This document shows positions 9,270 through 18,693 of a stretch of DNA of 64,000 nucleotides, in pieces. The translations under genes and the position numbers were made by a program. Every line of letters begins with the position of its first letter. Positions within the stretch are counted from its first letter, which is position 1. The stretch is from positions 558,001 through 622,000 of the forward strand of contig NZ_LWAE01000002.1 in the NCBI RefSeq assembly GCF_001623875.1. The letters run 5' to 3'. Origin of the DNA: Clostridium magnum DSM 2767 (GTDB taxonomy: Bacteria > Bacillota > Clostridia > Clostridiales > Clostridiaceae). The notes below the pieces were generated by a model, which saw only the letters and a list, made by a program, of their open reading frames with translations, did not search any database and had not been told where the DNA came from.

Positions 9270-9488
9270 GTGTACCAGATATTTATATTTCTTTCTAAAA
9301 TAAACGTTGAGGTATCAATAAAAAAGTTAATGCTTAATGATGAAGTGTTAGCTTTTTTTTGTCCTCTTAAACCCATCATAAAAAGCCTAGAGTCGTTTAA
9401 GTATAATAAATCAAATCTAATGAAATTATTGGATAAGATATCTGGTGTTGTGAAGAAAGATGTTGATAAAGTAATTACCATAATTTAA
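9270..9488 (+). CDS. Small hypothetical protein after the stator pair
   Basis: A 72-codon frame with a GTG start begins 15 bp after the ZorB-like gene. The ribosome site is weak. The latter half has a soluble-protein look (a helix-forming pattern in KSLESFKYNKSNLMKLLDKI), with no recognisable motif. It may be a third gene of the stator operon, the remnant of a longer gene, or chance. I could not connect it to any Zorya effector. Confidence 0.25.
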   Translation: MYQIFIFLSKINVEVSIKKLMLNDEVLAFFCPLKPIIKSLESFKYNKSNLMKLLDKISGVVKKDVDKVITII

Positions 9489-9589
9489 CCATATCCTTTA
9501 AGTTACAGTTTGTAGTATATTTAAAATAGAGATACATTTTAGAATTGTAAGAATTATTAAGGGGTACTTATTTGTGAGGGGTGATTAAT

Positions 9590-10423
9590 GTGAAGAGGGG
9601 TATAAATAAGATAGCTATTTTTATCAGTATGGTTTGTATATTCTGTGTAATAAGCTTGGATTACAATTATAAAGAAGTCAAATCAGAAGAAGCAACTCCA
9701 AAAGTAATAGCACATAGAGGATATAGTATTGATGCACCTGAGAATACGATAAAAGCTATAATGTTAGCAGCAGAAAATAAGTCAGATTATGCTGAATTTG
9801 ATGTCCAACAAACAAAAGACGGTATACCTGTTCTTTTACATGATAAAAGTTTAAAGAGAACAGCAGGCATAGATAAGGAGTTGTCACAGGTAAATTATTC
9901 AGAAATAAAAGATATAGATATTGGAAACGTTTATTCTAAAAGATATAAAGGGGAAACAATACCCACATTAGAACAAGTGATGAAGATAACTAAGGGAAAG
10001 ATAAAGCTGGATATAGAGTTGAAAATGTATAAAAATAATTATGATTTACCAAATAAAGTGGTAAAGCTTATTGAGGAAAATGATTTCTTGGATAATAGTA
10101 TAGTAACGTCCTTTGATTACAATGCTCTAGTTAAGGTTAAAACTTTAAATCCTAAAATTAGGACAAGCTTAATTGTGTCTTCAAGATTTAATTATAAACC
10201 ATCAAAATGGATTGATATATATAGTTTAAAAGACTCAATTATAACAGAGAGTCTTATATATGATATCCATAGGGATAAAAAACAAATTCATGTTTGGACA
10301 TTAAACAGTAAATATGATATGGCTAAGTTTATAAGGTTAGGAGTAGACGGTATTATAACAGATAACCCTCAAGCTTATACAGACGCAATTGATGAGGGGG
10401 TAGAGGAGTATCCCATACAGTAA
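9590..10423 (+). CDS. Glycerophosphodiester phosphodiesterase family protein, exported
   Basis: Hydrolyses glycerophosphodiesters to glycerol-3-phosphate and an alcohol. An N-terminal hydrophobic segment (about residues 8-24) suggests a signal peptide or anchor. The GDPD core is complete: IAHRGYSIDAPENT with catalytic Arg and the Glu of PENT, EFDVQQTKDG with metal-binding Glu/Asp, LLHD with the catalytic His, and LDIELK. The C-terminal TIM-barrel strands end in HVWTLNS and GVDGIITDNP. GTG at 9590 has GAGGGG eight bases upstream; a second in-frame GTG at 9581 overlaps it. The segment between about 200 and 230 is shorter than usual, but no frame break is seen. Confidence 0.88.
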   Translation: MKRGINKIAIFISMVCIFCVISLDYNYKEVKSEEATPKVIAHRGYSIDAPENTIKAIMLAAENKSDYAEFDVQQTKDGIPVLLHDKSLKRTAGIDKELSQVNYSEIKDIDIGNVYSKRYKGETIPTLEQVMKITKGKIKLDIELKMYKNNYDLPNKVVKLIEENDFLDNSIVTSFDYNALVKVKTLNPKIRTSLIVSSRFNYKPSKWIDIYSLKDSIITESLIYDIHRDKKQIHVWTLNSKYDMAKFIRLGVDGIITDNPQAYTDAIDEGVEEYPIQ

Positions 10424-10435
10424 TTTGAGTGAGTA

Positions 10436-10476
10436 AAAAAAGCAGGATAAGATAAAAACCTTCACCTGCTTTTCAT
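10436..10476. terminator. Terminator shared by the GDPD gene and fhs
   Basis: AAAAAGCAGG (10437-10446) pairs with CCTGCTTTT (10465-10473). T-runs flank both sides, so it can work for the two converging genes. The loop is rather long at about 18 bases. Confidence 0.6.
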
Positions 10477-10524
10477 ATTTTGAAGTGGGTATATTATAAG
10501 CTATTGCTATTTATCTAAAATTGT

Positions 10525-12201
10525 TTAGAATAATCCACCTATTACGCCGTCTTGATTAACATCAATTTTCTCAGCTGCTGGAACTTTAGGAAGTCCTGGC
10601 ATCTTCATGATTGCTCCAGTTAAAGCAACAACAAAACCTGCTCCTGCTGAAATTGTTACCTGTCTTACTGTTACAGTAAATCCTGTTGGTCTTCCAAGTT
10701 TAGTTTGGTCATCAGTTAAAGAATACTGAGTTTTTGCCATACATATTGGAGTTTTTCCAAACCCATTCTTCTCTAACTCATCAATTTCTTTGTTAGCTTG
10801 ATCTGCAAATAAAACATCATCTGCACCGTAAACTTTTTGAGCTATAGCTCTTATTTTTTCTCTTATTGGAAGTTCTGCATCGTAAGCAAATTGGAAGTTG
10901 TTTTCTCCTGCTTCGATTAATCTTATTACTTCTTTAGCAACTTCTACTCCGCCTTCTCCGCCTTTTGCCCAAACTTCTGATAACTTAACATTTACACCAA
11001 GCTCTTTACATTTAGCTTCAACTAAATCTAATTCTGCTTTTGTATCAAATGGGAATGCGTTTATTGCAACTACTGCTGGTAATTTAAATACCTTAGTTAT
11101 GTTTTCAACATGTTTCAATAAGTTTGGAAGTCCTTTTTCAAGAGCTTCTAAGTTTTCATTATTTAAGTCAGCTTTTGCTACTCCACCATTGTATTTTAAT
11201 GCTCTAACTGTAGCAACTATAACTACTGCATCTGGTTTTAATCCAGCCATTCTGCATTTGATGTCTAAGAATTTTTCAGCTCCAAGGTCAGCACCGAAAC
11301 CTGCCTCAGTAACTACATAATCTGCAAAGTGTGTAGCCATTCTTGTAGCCATTATTGAGTTACATCCATGAGCTATGTTTGCAAATGGTCCACCATGTAC
11401 AAATGCTGGTGTTCCTTCAAGAGTTTGAACTAAGTTTGGTTTTAATGCATCTTTAAGTAATGCTGCCATAGCACCTTGAGCATTTATTTGTCCAGCTGTT
11501 ACTGGAGCTCCTGCTCTTGTATATCCTATAACTATTCTAGCAAGTCTTTCTTTTAAATCAGTTATACTACTTGATAAGCAGAAAATAGCCATTATTTCTG
11601 AAGCAACAGTGATGTCAAATCCATCTTCTCTTGGCATTCCGTTAGCTTTTCCGCCCATACCATCAACAACAAATCTTAATTGTCTGTCGTTCATGTCAAC
11701 ACATCTTCTCCAAACTATTCTTCTTGGATCGATGTCTAGAGCATTTCCGTGATATATATGGTTATCTATCATTGCTGCCAATAGATTGTTAGCTGCTCCA
11801 ATTGCATGGAAGTCACCAGTAAAGTGTAGGTTAATATCTTCCATTGGAACAACCTGTGCATATCCACCACCAGCAGCTCCACCTTTAACACCAAATACTG
11901 GTCCTAAGGATGGCTCTCTTAATGCAACTATTGTATTTTTTCCTATTTTTGATAAAGCATCAGCTACACCTATTGATGTAGTAGTTTTACCTTCTCCAGC
12001 AGGTGTTGGGTTGATCGCTGTACATAGGATAAGTTTACCATTTTTTCCCGGAGTTTTCTTTAATAAGTTGTAATCTACTTTAGCCTTGTATTTTCCGTAA
12101 AGCTCTATGTCGTCCTCGGAAACACCTATTTTTGAAGCTATTTCCCTAATGTCTAGTGGTTTACACTCCTGTGCAATTTCGATATCTGATTTAAAACTCA
12201 T
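10525..12201 (-). CDS. fhs: Formate--tetrahydrofolate ligase
   Basis: Joins formate to tetrahydrofolate with ATP, giving 10-formyl-tetrahydrofolate for purine synthesis and the one-carbon (Wood-Ljungdahl) branch of anaerobes. The P-loop-like segment [13 protein letters not shown] is at about residues 65-77, and the family segments [20 protein letters not shown] and [11 protein letters not shown] are intact. The ATG at 12201 gives 558 residues, the usual length, with GGGGGA seven bases upstream; an ATG five codons earlier overlaps that site. The gene is preceded by a ZTP riboswitch about 490 bp upstream. That fits a role in responding to 10-formyl-THF shortage. Confidence 0.97.
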   Translation of the reverse strand: MSFKSDIEIAQECKPLDIREIASKIGVSEDDIELYGKYKAKVDYNLLKKTPGKNGKLILCTAINPTPAGEGKTTTSIGVADALSKIGKNTIVALREPSLGPVFGVKGGAAGGGYAQVVPMEDINLHFTGDFHAIGAANNLLAAMIDNHIYHGNALDIDPRRIVWRRCVDMNDRQLRFVVDGMGGKANGMPREDGFDITVASEIMAIFCLSSSITDLKERLARIVIGYTRAGAPVTAGQINAQGAMAALLKDALKPNLVQTLEGTPAFVHGGPFANIAHGCNSIMATRMATHFADYVVTEAGFGADLGAEKFLDIKCRMAGLKPDAVVIVATVRALKYNGGVAKADLNNENLEALEKGLPNLLKHVENITKVFKLPAVVAINAFPFDTKAELDLVEAKCKELGVNVKLSEVWAKGGEGGVEVAKEVIRLIEAGENNFQFAYDAELPIREKIRAIAQKVYGADDVLFADQANKEIDELEKNGFGKTPICMAKTQYSLTDDQTKLGRPTGFTVTVRQVTISAGAGFVVALTGAIMKMPGLPKVPAAEKIDVNQDGVIGGLF

Positions 12202-12443
12202 TTTAAAATCCCCCATCTCTTTTTATTTTATATTTTTTACCTCCTAAGAGATTTCCTTATTGGAATCCTAAGGAGATTGGTTAACTCTATTTATAGCTTC
12301 CTATAGTATCTTTATAATGTATGAAGCCAAGGTGTGCAACTTCATTTATATTTTTCAGATATGTACTTTTCATCATCCACAATTTTAACTTAGTTTCTTG
12401 TTGTGAAAACGTTGTCAATAACTAAATCGACTATAAGTCCTTT

Positions 12444-12672
12444 TATCCGATGACTACCCGCTCTAATACTCCCATCGCACGGTGTGAAAGCGATTCGCAC
12501 CAAATCAGAGATTTGGACTCTCTGCTTTTCTCCAAAGTTTACGTTGCGAGCAGCTACGTACCTGGATTCGTTCAACTAAGAATCAGGTGAGGGTTAAATG
12601 CCTAAATGGCATTTAACGGGCAAAGCCCCGGGTCGTAGACGAAACCCCATCTGATTCAAGTTTCCACTTCAT
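12444..12672 (+). repeat. Structured repeat element, copy A (in the fhs leader)
   Basis: Begins TATCCGATGACTACCCGCTC and ends TTTCCACTTCAT, the same ends as copies B and D. The left half carries variant hairpins. The right half has the GAATCAGG...CATCTGATTC stem, with an inserted GTTAAATGCC/GGCATTTAAC hairpin shared with copy C. It is richer in G+C than its surroundings and has no convincing coding frame. The paired palindromic ends and lack of genes fit a non-autonomous IS200/IS605-like element (PATE) or a relic guide-type RNA of such an element. Which of these is not decided. It lies antisense within the fhs leader, just after the ZTP riboswitch terminator. Confidence 0.7.
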
Positions 12673-12689
12673 ATGTTTGTAAGTCTGTC

Positions 12690-12796
12690 AAAAAGCATAA
12701 GACCCCCTGGACATTTGCCCAGGCGGTCGACATTTTTACTTTATAAGTCACACTCCCTGTGGTAAACTCCACTTCCGCCAGTTATGCGACTCTATA
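12690..12796 (-). promoter_or_regulatory. ZTP (pfl) riboswitch with terminator, upstream of fhs
   Basis: On the minus strand the segment reads AGTCGCATAACTGGCGG, then a GTGG/CCAC hairpin, then AGGGAGTGTGAC, and finally the hallmark CCGCCTGGGCA. This is the conserved pfl pattern that binds ZTP/ZMP when 10-formyl-THF is short. The last element is part of a hairpin GACCGCCTGG/CCAGGGGGTC followed by a U-rich stretch ending TGCTTTTT (about 12690-12729), the terminator that ligand binding would prevent. fhs is a known target of this riboswitch class. Confidence 0.93.
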
Positions 12797-13127
12797 GTTT
12801 AAAAAATAAAAGATATTATTTAAACTACATATAATTGTGAATTTTTTGATTATATTTTAATATTAAACGATAATCTAAATTATGTCAATCATTAAATAAA
12901 AAAATTATTAATCTTAGATCAGGAATTTTTTTATAAGTTGTTGTTTGGTATGTTTATATCATAAAACTTTTATGTTACAATCCGGTTACAGTTTAATAAA
13001 AATTCTGTGTCAGATTTAATCTGCAGTTTGATACTAATTAATCACAAAGGACCTAGGAAATAAATAGCATTATAATGAATTTTATGGTATATTTATAAGG
13101 ATTTTATAATTACTTTTTAGGAGAAAA

Positions 13128-14558
13128 ATGATGTTTGAAAGAAAAATAAAAATCAAGAATATCGAAAAAACATTAGAAAAATATTCAGTTTGTAGTAAGG
13201 ATATTATCAAAAGCATTGAACATAAGTTTAAAACTATAAGTAAAATATCATCCCCAGTAAAAACAATGATAAAGGGTGTTATTGATGCATCTATTAGTAT
13301 TAGTACATTCAATGTTAAATTGAAACATCAATCTACTATGTTAGAATCTAAATCAAGAAATTTAAAAATTCATACAGAAAATATTACAAATGTAATACAT
13401 GAAGTAAATCAAAATATGATTCAAGTATCTAATAGTGCAGTGGAATATGCGTCCTCAACAGAAGAGATAGCTAATCAAGCTAATTCTCTTTTAACTTTAA
13501 ATGAAGAAAACAACAAATCCTTAGATAAAGTAAATAATTTAAAAAATGAAGTGCTAAATCATTCTTTATCTATGGAAGGTGATATTAATAATCTATTACA
13601 GCTGATAGTAAATATGAAAAGTACAGTTGATGGTATTAAAAAAATAGCAGAACAAACAAATCTTTTAGCTTTAAATGCAAGTATAGAGGCTGCAAGAGCT
13701 GGAGAGCACGGCAGGGGCTTTTCTGTTGTAGCAGAAGAAGTAAGAAAACTTGCTGACGTTACTCAAGATCAACTTACTTTTATGAACAATTTGATGAATG
13801 ATATAGAAAACGCTTCTTCAAAAAGTAAGGATAGTGTTTTTGAGACTAAAACAGCAATATCTAATATGAATGATTCTATTAGCGATATTTCCAATTACAT
13901 TAAAAAGAGTAATGAGGGAATTGAGTTAGTATCAAGTAATGTTGTTCAAATTGCTAGTTCATCACAGGAAATAAGCGCCTCTATAGAACAAATAAGTGAG
14001 GAAATTAATACATTAAATGAGGATGTTAATAATGTTAATAATATATCAGCTGAATTATATAATGGAGCAATAGAGCTTGAAAATATGGGATACTCCATAG
14101 GGAAAATTGAAGAAGATATTTCAAATTTAGCAAAATTGAATAATGAACTTTACTATGAAAATGATTTTATAATGGATAATGATACTTTTGTAAAGGTAAT
14201 GGAAAATGCAATTACAGCTCATATTAATTGGGTTAATACCGTTAAAACTATGGCGGATAAAATGGAAATACAGCCATTACAAACAGATGGTCATAAATGT
14301 GGATTGGGACACTTTTATCAATCATTAACACCTAAAGAAGAAAATATTAGAGGCGTGTGGGATAAAATAGATTCGATACATATTGAACTACATAAAATTG
14401 GACATGTAGTAATTGATAAAATTAAGTCAGGAGATAAAATTGGAGCCGTAAATAATGCTAAAAGAGCAGAGGAAATATCATCAGATATTATTAAAATGCT
14501 TAATGATATAAAGGAACAGGCAAACATTCTTACTAACGATGGAAAAAAAGTATTTTAG
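13128..14558 (+). CDS. Soluble methyl-accepting chemotaxis protein with C-terminal CZB zinc domain
   Basis: No membrane segment is visible, so this is a cytoplasmic receptor. The signalling tip is at about residues 180-222 ([20 protein letters not shown], then [16 protein letters not shown]). The C-terminal domain, about 355-460, is a chemoreceptor zinc-binding (CZB) domain with the pattern [14 protein letters not shown] and HIELHKIGH; its three His and one Cys bind Zn2+ in characterised proteins and sense oxidants such as hypochlorous acid. Two adjacent ATGs start the frame; the second (13131) is better spaced from AGGAG. It is monocistronic and far from the two che clusters. Confidence 0.92.
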   Translation: MMFERKIKIKNIEKTLEKYSVCSKDIIKSIEHKFKTISKISSPVKTMIKGVIDASISISTFNVKLKHQSTMLESKSRNLKIHTENITNVIHEVNQNMIQVSNSAVEYASSTEEIANQANSLLTLNEENNKSLDKVNNLKNEVLNHSLSMEGDINNLLQLIVNMKSTVDGIKKIAEQTNLLALNASIEAARAGEHGRGFSVVAEEVRKLADVTQDQLTFMNNLMNDIENASSKSKDSVFETKTAISNMNDSISDISNYIKKSNEGIELVSSNVVQIASSSQEISASIEQISEEINTLNEDVNNVNNISAELYNGAIELENMGYSIGKIEEDISNLAKLNNELYYENDFIMDNDTFVKVMENAITAHINWVNTVKTMADKMEIQPLQTDGHKCGLGHFYQSLTPKEENIRGVWDKIDSIHIELHKIGHVVIDKIKSGDKIGAVNNAKRAEEISSDIIKMLNDIKEQANILTNDGKKVF

Positions 14559-14589
14559 TAAACTTCAACCCATAATTTAAGAAGCATGG

Positions 14590-14595
14590 TATAAT
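14590..14595 (+). promoter_or_regulatory. Extended -10 promoter before the TfoX-C gene
   Basis: GAAGCATGGTATAAT gives an extended -10 (TGG-TATAAT). A nearly identical box, GAAAGCATGGTATAAT, precedes the GNAT gene at 18172. The -35 region is not clear in either case. Confidence 0.45.
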
Positions 14596-14658
14596 TTTTA
14601 TATGGTAAAATTAATTTAAAAAGGGTCATTAGTATTTGTGTTAAAGGGGGAAAAGTTA

Positions 14659-14919
14659 ATGGGGGAATTATCTAAATTGCCTAATATAGGTAGTAAATTA
14701 GAAGCACAACTTAATCAGGTGGGAATAGAAAATTTTGAGCAATTAGAAAAAATTGGAAGTAAGCAGGCTTGGTTAGACATTAAAGCTATAGACAGTTCAG
14801 CTTGCATTAACAGATTATGTGCCTTAGAAGGAGCAATACAAGGAATTAGATGGCATAGTCTTTCTGATGAAGTAAAACATGAATTAAAGGACTTTTATAA
14901 TACAGTAAAATATCTATAA
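14659..14919 (+). CDS. TfoX C-terminal domain protein
   Basis: A helix-hairpin-helix-like domain of about 86 residues: LPNIGSKLEAQLNQVGIENFEQLEKIGS, then a CINRLCALEGAIQGIRW segment. This is the TfoX/Sxy C-terminal domain, found alone in many Firmicutes. In Haemophilus and E. coli the full protein controls competence; the function of stand-alone versions is unknown. The ATG at 14659 follows GGGGG by eight bases; the upstream GTG at 14638 lacks a ribosome site. Confidence 0.85.
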   Translation: MGELSKLPNIGSKLEAQLNQVGIENFEQLEKIGSKQAWLDIKAIDSSACINRLCALEGAIQGIRWHSLSDEVKHELKDFYNTVKYL

Positions 14920-14982
14920 GAAAAACGGTGTAAAAGAAATCGGGGAGAGATATGAAAAAATTAATGATGGAGGGATTTTAGT

Positions 14983-15633
14983 ATGAAGGAAGGAAAGGAA
15001 AATAATTATAAGCTTTGTTATGAAAATTTGCGTAAAGAATTTATAAAATATAATCCAGAAGAGGTAGCTAACAAAAGCAGAGCTTATTATAATTCTGAAA
15101 AAAAAGAGTTTACGTTAACTTATTTCAACAAAGAATATATAATTTCTTATCCAAATGGAAATATTGTTCTAAAAGATGGCAAAGATCAGGATATATCTAT
15201 GAATGAAAATAGAATGCTGATTCATAAGATGCTAATTTTGAGCTATCTATATCGCGCTACTAATAGCAGTTTGACAAACAAGTGGGTGCCATTTAGAGAA
15301 TTAGAAGGAGTTGGCCATGCTTATCAGGGATTTGCACAGATTGGTATAGATAGATTAGTTGAATTTTTTGGTCATAAAGGAGATCTTTTTTTAAAAGCTG
15401 GTATTAAGTTAGGCGGAAAAAAAGTTAATGTTGGTGATGTAGGTATAGAAATTACCGTAGTACCAAATGTGCCTATGGTATTTGGTCTGTGGTTAGCAGA
15501 TGATGAATTTCCAGCAGATGCTACTATTCTTTATGATTGTTCTGCAGTTAAAGAACTTCATGTAGAAGACTTAGCAGGATTATGTTCCTTAGCAGCTGAA
15601 GAAGTAATTAGGGCTGCTGAAGGTATAGAATAA
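14983..15633 (+). CDS. DUF3786 domain protein
   Basis: Conserved protein of anaerobes, about 216 residues. The C-terminal part is characteristic: an E-G-V-G-HAYQGFAQIG segment, then PNVPMVFGLWLADDEFPADATILYD. Such proteins are found in acetogens, methanogens and clostridia, sometimes near corrinoid or one-carbon genes, but no reaction is established. A GGAGGG ribosome site precedes the ATG. It follows the TfoX-C gene by 63 bp and may share its transcript. Confidence 0.82.
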   Translation: MKEGKENNYKLCYENLRKEFIKYNPEEVANKSRAYYNSEKKEFTLTYFNKEYIISYPNGNIVLKDGKDQDISMNENRMLIHKMLILSYLYRATNSSLTNKWVPFRELEGVGHAYQGFAQIGIDRLVEFFGHKGDLFLKAGIKLGGKKVNVGDVGIEITVVPNVPMVFGLWLADDEFPADATILYDCSAVKELHVEDLAGLCSLAAEEVIRAAEGIE

Positions 15634-15646
15634 AGAAATATTAGTC

Positions 15647-15776
15647 TATCCGATGACTACCCGCTCTAATACTCCCATCTTCTCTAAAGTGGGAGTAAAT
15701 AGCGGCTACGTCTGGATTCGTTCAACTAGGAATCAGGTGGGTTTGAAACCCCATCTGGTTCAAGTTTCACTTTCAT
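15647..15776 (+). repeat. Structured repeat element, copy B
   Basis: A compact 130-bp copy. The left palindrome is CCGCTCTAATACTCCCA, closing with TGGGAGTAAATAGCGG. Then comes CTGGATTCGTTCAACTAGG and the right palindrome GAATCAGGTGGG...CCCCATCTGGTTC, ending TTTCACTTTCAT. It lies 13 bp after the DUF3786 stop and in the same orientation as copies A, C and D. No coding frame is evident. Confidence 0.7.
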
Positions 15777-15803
15777 ATGAGAACTAAGTTTAGCTAACTT
15801 TAT

Positions 15804-15845
15804 AAAAGAACTATAGGTGGATTTTTCTGCTTATAGTTCTTTTGG
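15804..15845 (+). terminator. Terminator hairpin of the AGAACTATAAG family
   Basis: AAAAGAACTATAGG pairs with CTTATAGTTCTTTT around a T-rich loop. The same stem recurs at 23930-23979 and 28348-28398. Here it would end the TfoX-C/DUF3786 transcript. Confidence 0.65.
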
Positions 15846-15931
15846 GTATATTTAGCCATTGAATCATAAAAATGATATAATTGTATTGGGTCAAATGTTA
15901 AAAAAGAGTATAAGAAGACAGGGGATTTACT

Positions 15932-17116
15932 ATGCAAAATATTGAGACATATAAGAAAAATTTTAGAATACCTTTATTTTATTTCGTTACAATATCTTTC
16001 TGGTTTGCAATGTATACATATGTGCCGGTTTTAGCAGTATATGTGGAACAGCTTGGAGGGTCTCATAAAATGGCAGGGCTTATACTTGGATCCTATGGTT
16101 TCGTTCAAATGTGTATGAGAATACCTTTAGGGATTGCTTCGGACAGGCTCCACAAAAGAAGGCTTTTTATAACCTTTGGTTTGGCCTTTACCTTTATAAG
16201 CTCCTTCGGAATGTTTATTTCAAAAGATCTTACATGGATTTTGATTTTTAGATCCCTTGCAGGTGCAGCTGCAGCCACTTGGGTAGATTTTACCGTGCTG
16301 TTTACCTCATATTACAAGCATAATGAAGCAACTAAGGCTATAGGAATAATAAATTTTCTTAATGGAATTGCACAAATGCTTGCCATGCTTCTTGGAGGCT
16401 TCTTTGCTCAAAGGATAGGCGTAAGCTCAACCTTTGCATTGGGAGCTGTCATTGGTGCAGTAGGCCTAATAGCTTCTTTTTTTATTGTAGATAATTTTGA
16501 TGAGAATTCTAAAAAGATAACTTTAAAACAGATTGGTGGAGTTATTAAAGACAGAAATTTGATAGCAGTATCCATTTTGGCAATATTGTCACAGCTATTA
16601 ACTTTCTCTACAGTTTTTGGTTTTACTCCAGTTTTTGCAAAGACTATTGGAGCAAATAATTTTGATATGGGACTCCTTACAGTGTTCTCATCATTACCTA
16701 GCGCTTTGGCATCACTATTTGGCGGAATATACCTGGCTAAAAGGTTTGGTGAAAAACCAATGGTAGTATTGGGTTTTTTAATAATGGGAGTACTAACTAT
16801 CACTATTCCTTTTACAACTAATCTGGTCTTACTTATGATTACACAAGCCATTGCAGGATTTGGAAGAGGAATATCCTTTACACTGCTTATGGGGTTAAGC
16901 ATAAAGCATATTAGTGCTGACAGGAGAGCTACCGCAATGGGATTTTTTCAGTCAATATACGGTCTTGGGATGTTTTTTGGGCCTGTAGTTGTTGGAATAT
17001 TAGGAGATGCCCTCAATTTAAGCAAGGCATTTGTTTTCCTTGGAATTGTGGGATGTATAACTGCTTTTTTAGCTGTAAAGATTATAGAAAGTGGAAAAAG
17101 TAGCTTAAGGTTGTGA
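15932..17116 (+). CDS. Major facilitator superfamily transporter
   Basis: Predicted 12-helix membrane protein of 394 residues. The MFS loop 2-3 signature appears as GIASDRLHKRRLF near residues 68-80. The second half repeats the pattern less clearly (GGIYLAKRFGEKPM). The closest style is the drug or sugar efflux group of DHA1-like proteins, but no residue shows the substrate. An AGGGGA site precedes the ATG. It is a single gene ending before a perfect palindrome at 17137-17160. Confidence 0.85.
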   Translation: MQNIETYKKNFRIPLFYFVTISFWFAMYTYVPVLAVYVEQLGGSHKMAGLILGSYGFVQMCMRIPLGIASDRLHKRRLFITFGLAFTFISSFGMFISKDLTWILIFRSLAGAAAATWVDFTVLFTSYYKHNEATKAIGIINFLNGIAQMLAMLLGGFFAQRIGVSSTFALGAVIGAVGLIASFFIVDNFDENSKKITLKQIGGVIKDRNLIAVSILAILSQLLTFSTVFGFTPVFAKTIGANNFDMGLLTVFSSLPSALASLFGGIYLAKRFGEKPMVVLGFLIMGVLTITIPFTTNLVLLMITQAIAGFGRGISFTLLMGLSIKHISADRRATAMGFFQSIYGLGMFFGPVVVGILGDALNLSKAFVFLGIVGCITAFLAVKIIESGKSSLRL

Positions 17117-17136
17117 TATACCTCCAAATGAAAAGT

Positions 17137-17160
17137 CAATGCTTAGTATACTAAGCATTG
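17137..17160. repeat. Perfect 24-bp palindrome after the MFS gene
   Basis: CAATGCTTAGTA followed directly by TACTAAGCATTG. It could fold into a terminator-like hairpin or bind a dimeric regulator. No T-run follows, so terminator activity is doubtful. Confidence 0.45.
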
Positions 17161-17256
17161 GCTGAAGATTAATACTAAGGGGATGATTTATATAACAAGC
17201 TAACTAAGTAATTATTGACAATCGATGAATAAGCCTGTACATTTTCGTAATAGACT

Positions 17257-17910
17257 TTAAGAGTTGATTATTTTTAATAACTCTTCTGGTCTATCTATAA
17301 TATAGTCTGCGCCTTCCTGCTCTAAAACTACTCTATCCCTAAATCCCCAGGTTACACCTACAGAAGTAGTCTTAGAATTTTTAGCAGTTTTAATATCTAC
17401 TTCTGAATCTCCTACATATACGGACTTATCAGCAGTAGAGCACAGCTCTTCAAGTGCTTTAAAAACAGTGTCTGGTGAGGGCTTTTTGGAGATGTTTTCT
17501 GATTCCCCAATAGCTACTTTTATATATTTTTGGAAATAGATTTGATTAAGTCCCTTTACAGCCTTATCGAATTTGTTTGATACAATAGCAAGTTTGTAAT
17601 TTCTCTTTGATAACTCCTCTAAAAGCTCTAGGATCCCTTTATAGGTGCCAGTCTTATTTTGCATATTTTTGGAATAATGGTTACGAAAATCTGTAAGGCA
17701 GTTTTCATACTTAGGATTATTATATCCGTCAGGTATAGCAAGTTCCATTAAACGAGCAACTCCATTACCAACAAAACTTCTAACCTCTTCTATAGTTCTA
17801 CATGGAAAATTATGCAGTTCTAATGCATAGTTCACACTATCAGTAAGATCATCAAGAGTATTAAGTAATGTTCCATCTAAATCAAATATAACAGTATCAT
17901 ATTTTCTCAT
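17257..17910 (-). CDS. HAD-family hydrolase, phosphoglycolate phosphatase-like
   Basis: Phosphatase of the Gph/PpaX group. Motif I is DLDGTLLNT (residues 10-18) with the nucleophile and acid Asp. Motif II Ser is in AIVSNKFD, motif III Lys in the KKPSPD segment and motif IV in YVGDSEVDIKTAKN. The cap is the small helical type inserted after motif I. Likely substrates are phosphoglycolate, pyrophosphate or sugar phosphates, which sequence cannot separate. An AGGTGAT ribosome site precedes the ATG. Confidence 0.9.
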   Translation of the reverse strand: MRKYDTVIFDLDGTLLNTLDDLTDSVNYALELHNFPCRTIEEVRSFVGNGVARLMELAIPDGYNNPKYENCLTDFRNHYSKNMQNKTGTYKGILELLEELSKRNYKLAIVSNKFDKAVKGLNQIYFQKYIKVAIGESENISKKPSPDTVFKALEELCSTADKSVYVGDSEVDIKTAKNSKTTSVGVTWGFRDRVVLEQEGADYIIDRPEELLKIINS

Positions 17911-18090
17911 TTTATATCACCTTTTCTCCATAATGATATAATTATATAACTTTTACTAATGCAAATAAAGGCAATTTTTTTCTATATTATATTTTAACTT
18001 TTTATGTAAATCATGTGTTTTTGCTAATTAATATGCTAAGTCTTGACCAAAATTTTGTGTGAAATTTAATCCATATCATAGAAAGCATGG

Positions 18091-18096
18091 TATAAT
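18091..18096 (+). promoter_or_regulatory. Extended -10 promoter before the GNAT gene
   Basis: GAAAGCATGG-TATAAT, nearly identical to the box before the TfoX-C gene at 14590. The -35 match is poor. Confidence 0.45.
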
Positions 18097-18171
18097 AATT
18101 AAAATTAATAGGATTATTCTTATATTTTTTGTTAGTAATTCTATTTATATTGGTTTTGGGGGATGAGAAGT

Positions 18172-18603
18172 ATGGAAATAACGTTAATGAAAATTGAAGA
18201 TTATGATAAAGTATACCAATTATGGACAAATACAAAAGGAATGGGTATCCGCAGTTTAGATGATTCATTTGAGGGAATAGAAAGGTTTTTAAAAAGAAAT
18301 CCTACCACAAATTATATTGCAAAGGTAGAAAATAAGATTGTAGGTGTAATATTATGTGGTCAGGATGGAAGAAGAGGATACATTTATCATACAGCAGTTA
18401 ATACTGATTATCGTAAGAAGGGAATTGGAAAAGCTTTGGTAGATGCTGTGCTGAATGCTTTAAAAAAAGAAAAAATAAATAAAGTTGCACTGGTTGCATT
18501 TGCCTCAAACGATTTAGGAAATAAGTTTTGGAAATCACTTGGTTTTGTAAAACGAGATGATTTAATTTATAGAAACTTAAGTATTAATGAAAACAATATC
18601 TGA
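18172..18603 (+). CDS. GNAT family N-acetyltransferase
   Basis: Single-domain acetyltransferase of 143 residues. The acetyl-CoA loop is TDYRKKGIGKALVDAVL (about 83-99), and the C-terminal NDLGNKFWKSLGFVKRDD strand-helix is typical. The group resembles YpeA-type proteins. The acceptor is unknown. The ATG at 18172 lies eight bases after GGGGGA, while the ATG at 18163 abuts that site. Confidence 0.88.
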   Translation: MEITLMKIEDYDKVYQLWTNTKGMGIRSLDDSFEGIERFLKRNPTTNYIAKVENKIVGVILCGQDGRRGYIYHTAVNTDYRKKGIGKALVDAVLNALKKEKINKVALVAFASNDLGNKFWKSLGFVKRDDLIYRNLSINENNI

Positions 18604-18693
18604 TATTTTAAAGTGAAATTAGTCTTTGTTGTAGATAATTTTCATAGTAAAGTTTATTAAGAATAATTTAGAAGGAAAGTGAGTGGAAATATA

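Noticed and set aside
9224..9481. Minus-strand frame of 85 codons after the stator pair
   Set aside because: It overlaps the end of the ZorB-like gene and the plus-strand small frame, with no ribosome site.
12390..12575. Minus-strand frame of 61 codons near the fhs leader
   Set aside because: It lies across structured repeat copy A, whose other copies do not keep the frame, and resembles no protein I know.
12444..12672. Copy A as a T-box or other leader riboswitch for fhs
   Set aside because: It is in the opposite orientation to fhs and recurs at three other places not linked to one-carbon genes.
17137..17160. Perfect palindrome as a phage or element attachment site
   Set aside because: No integrase, tRNA or direct repeat is nearby; recorded only as a palindrome.
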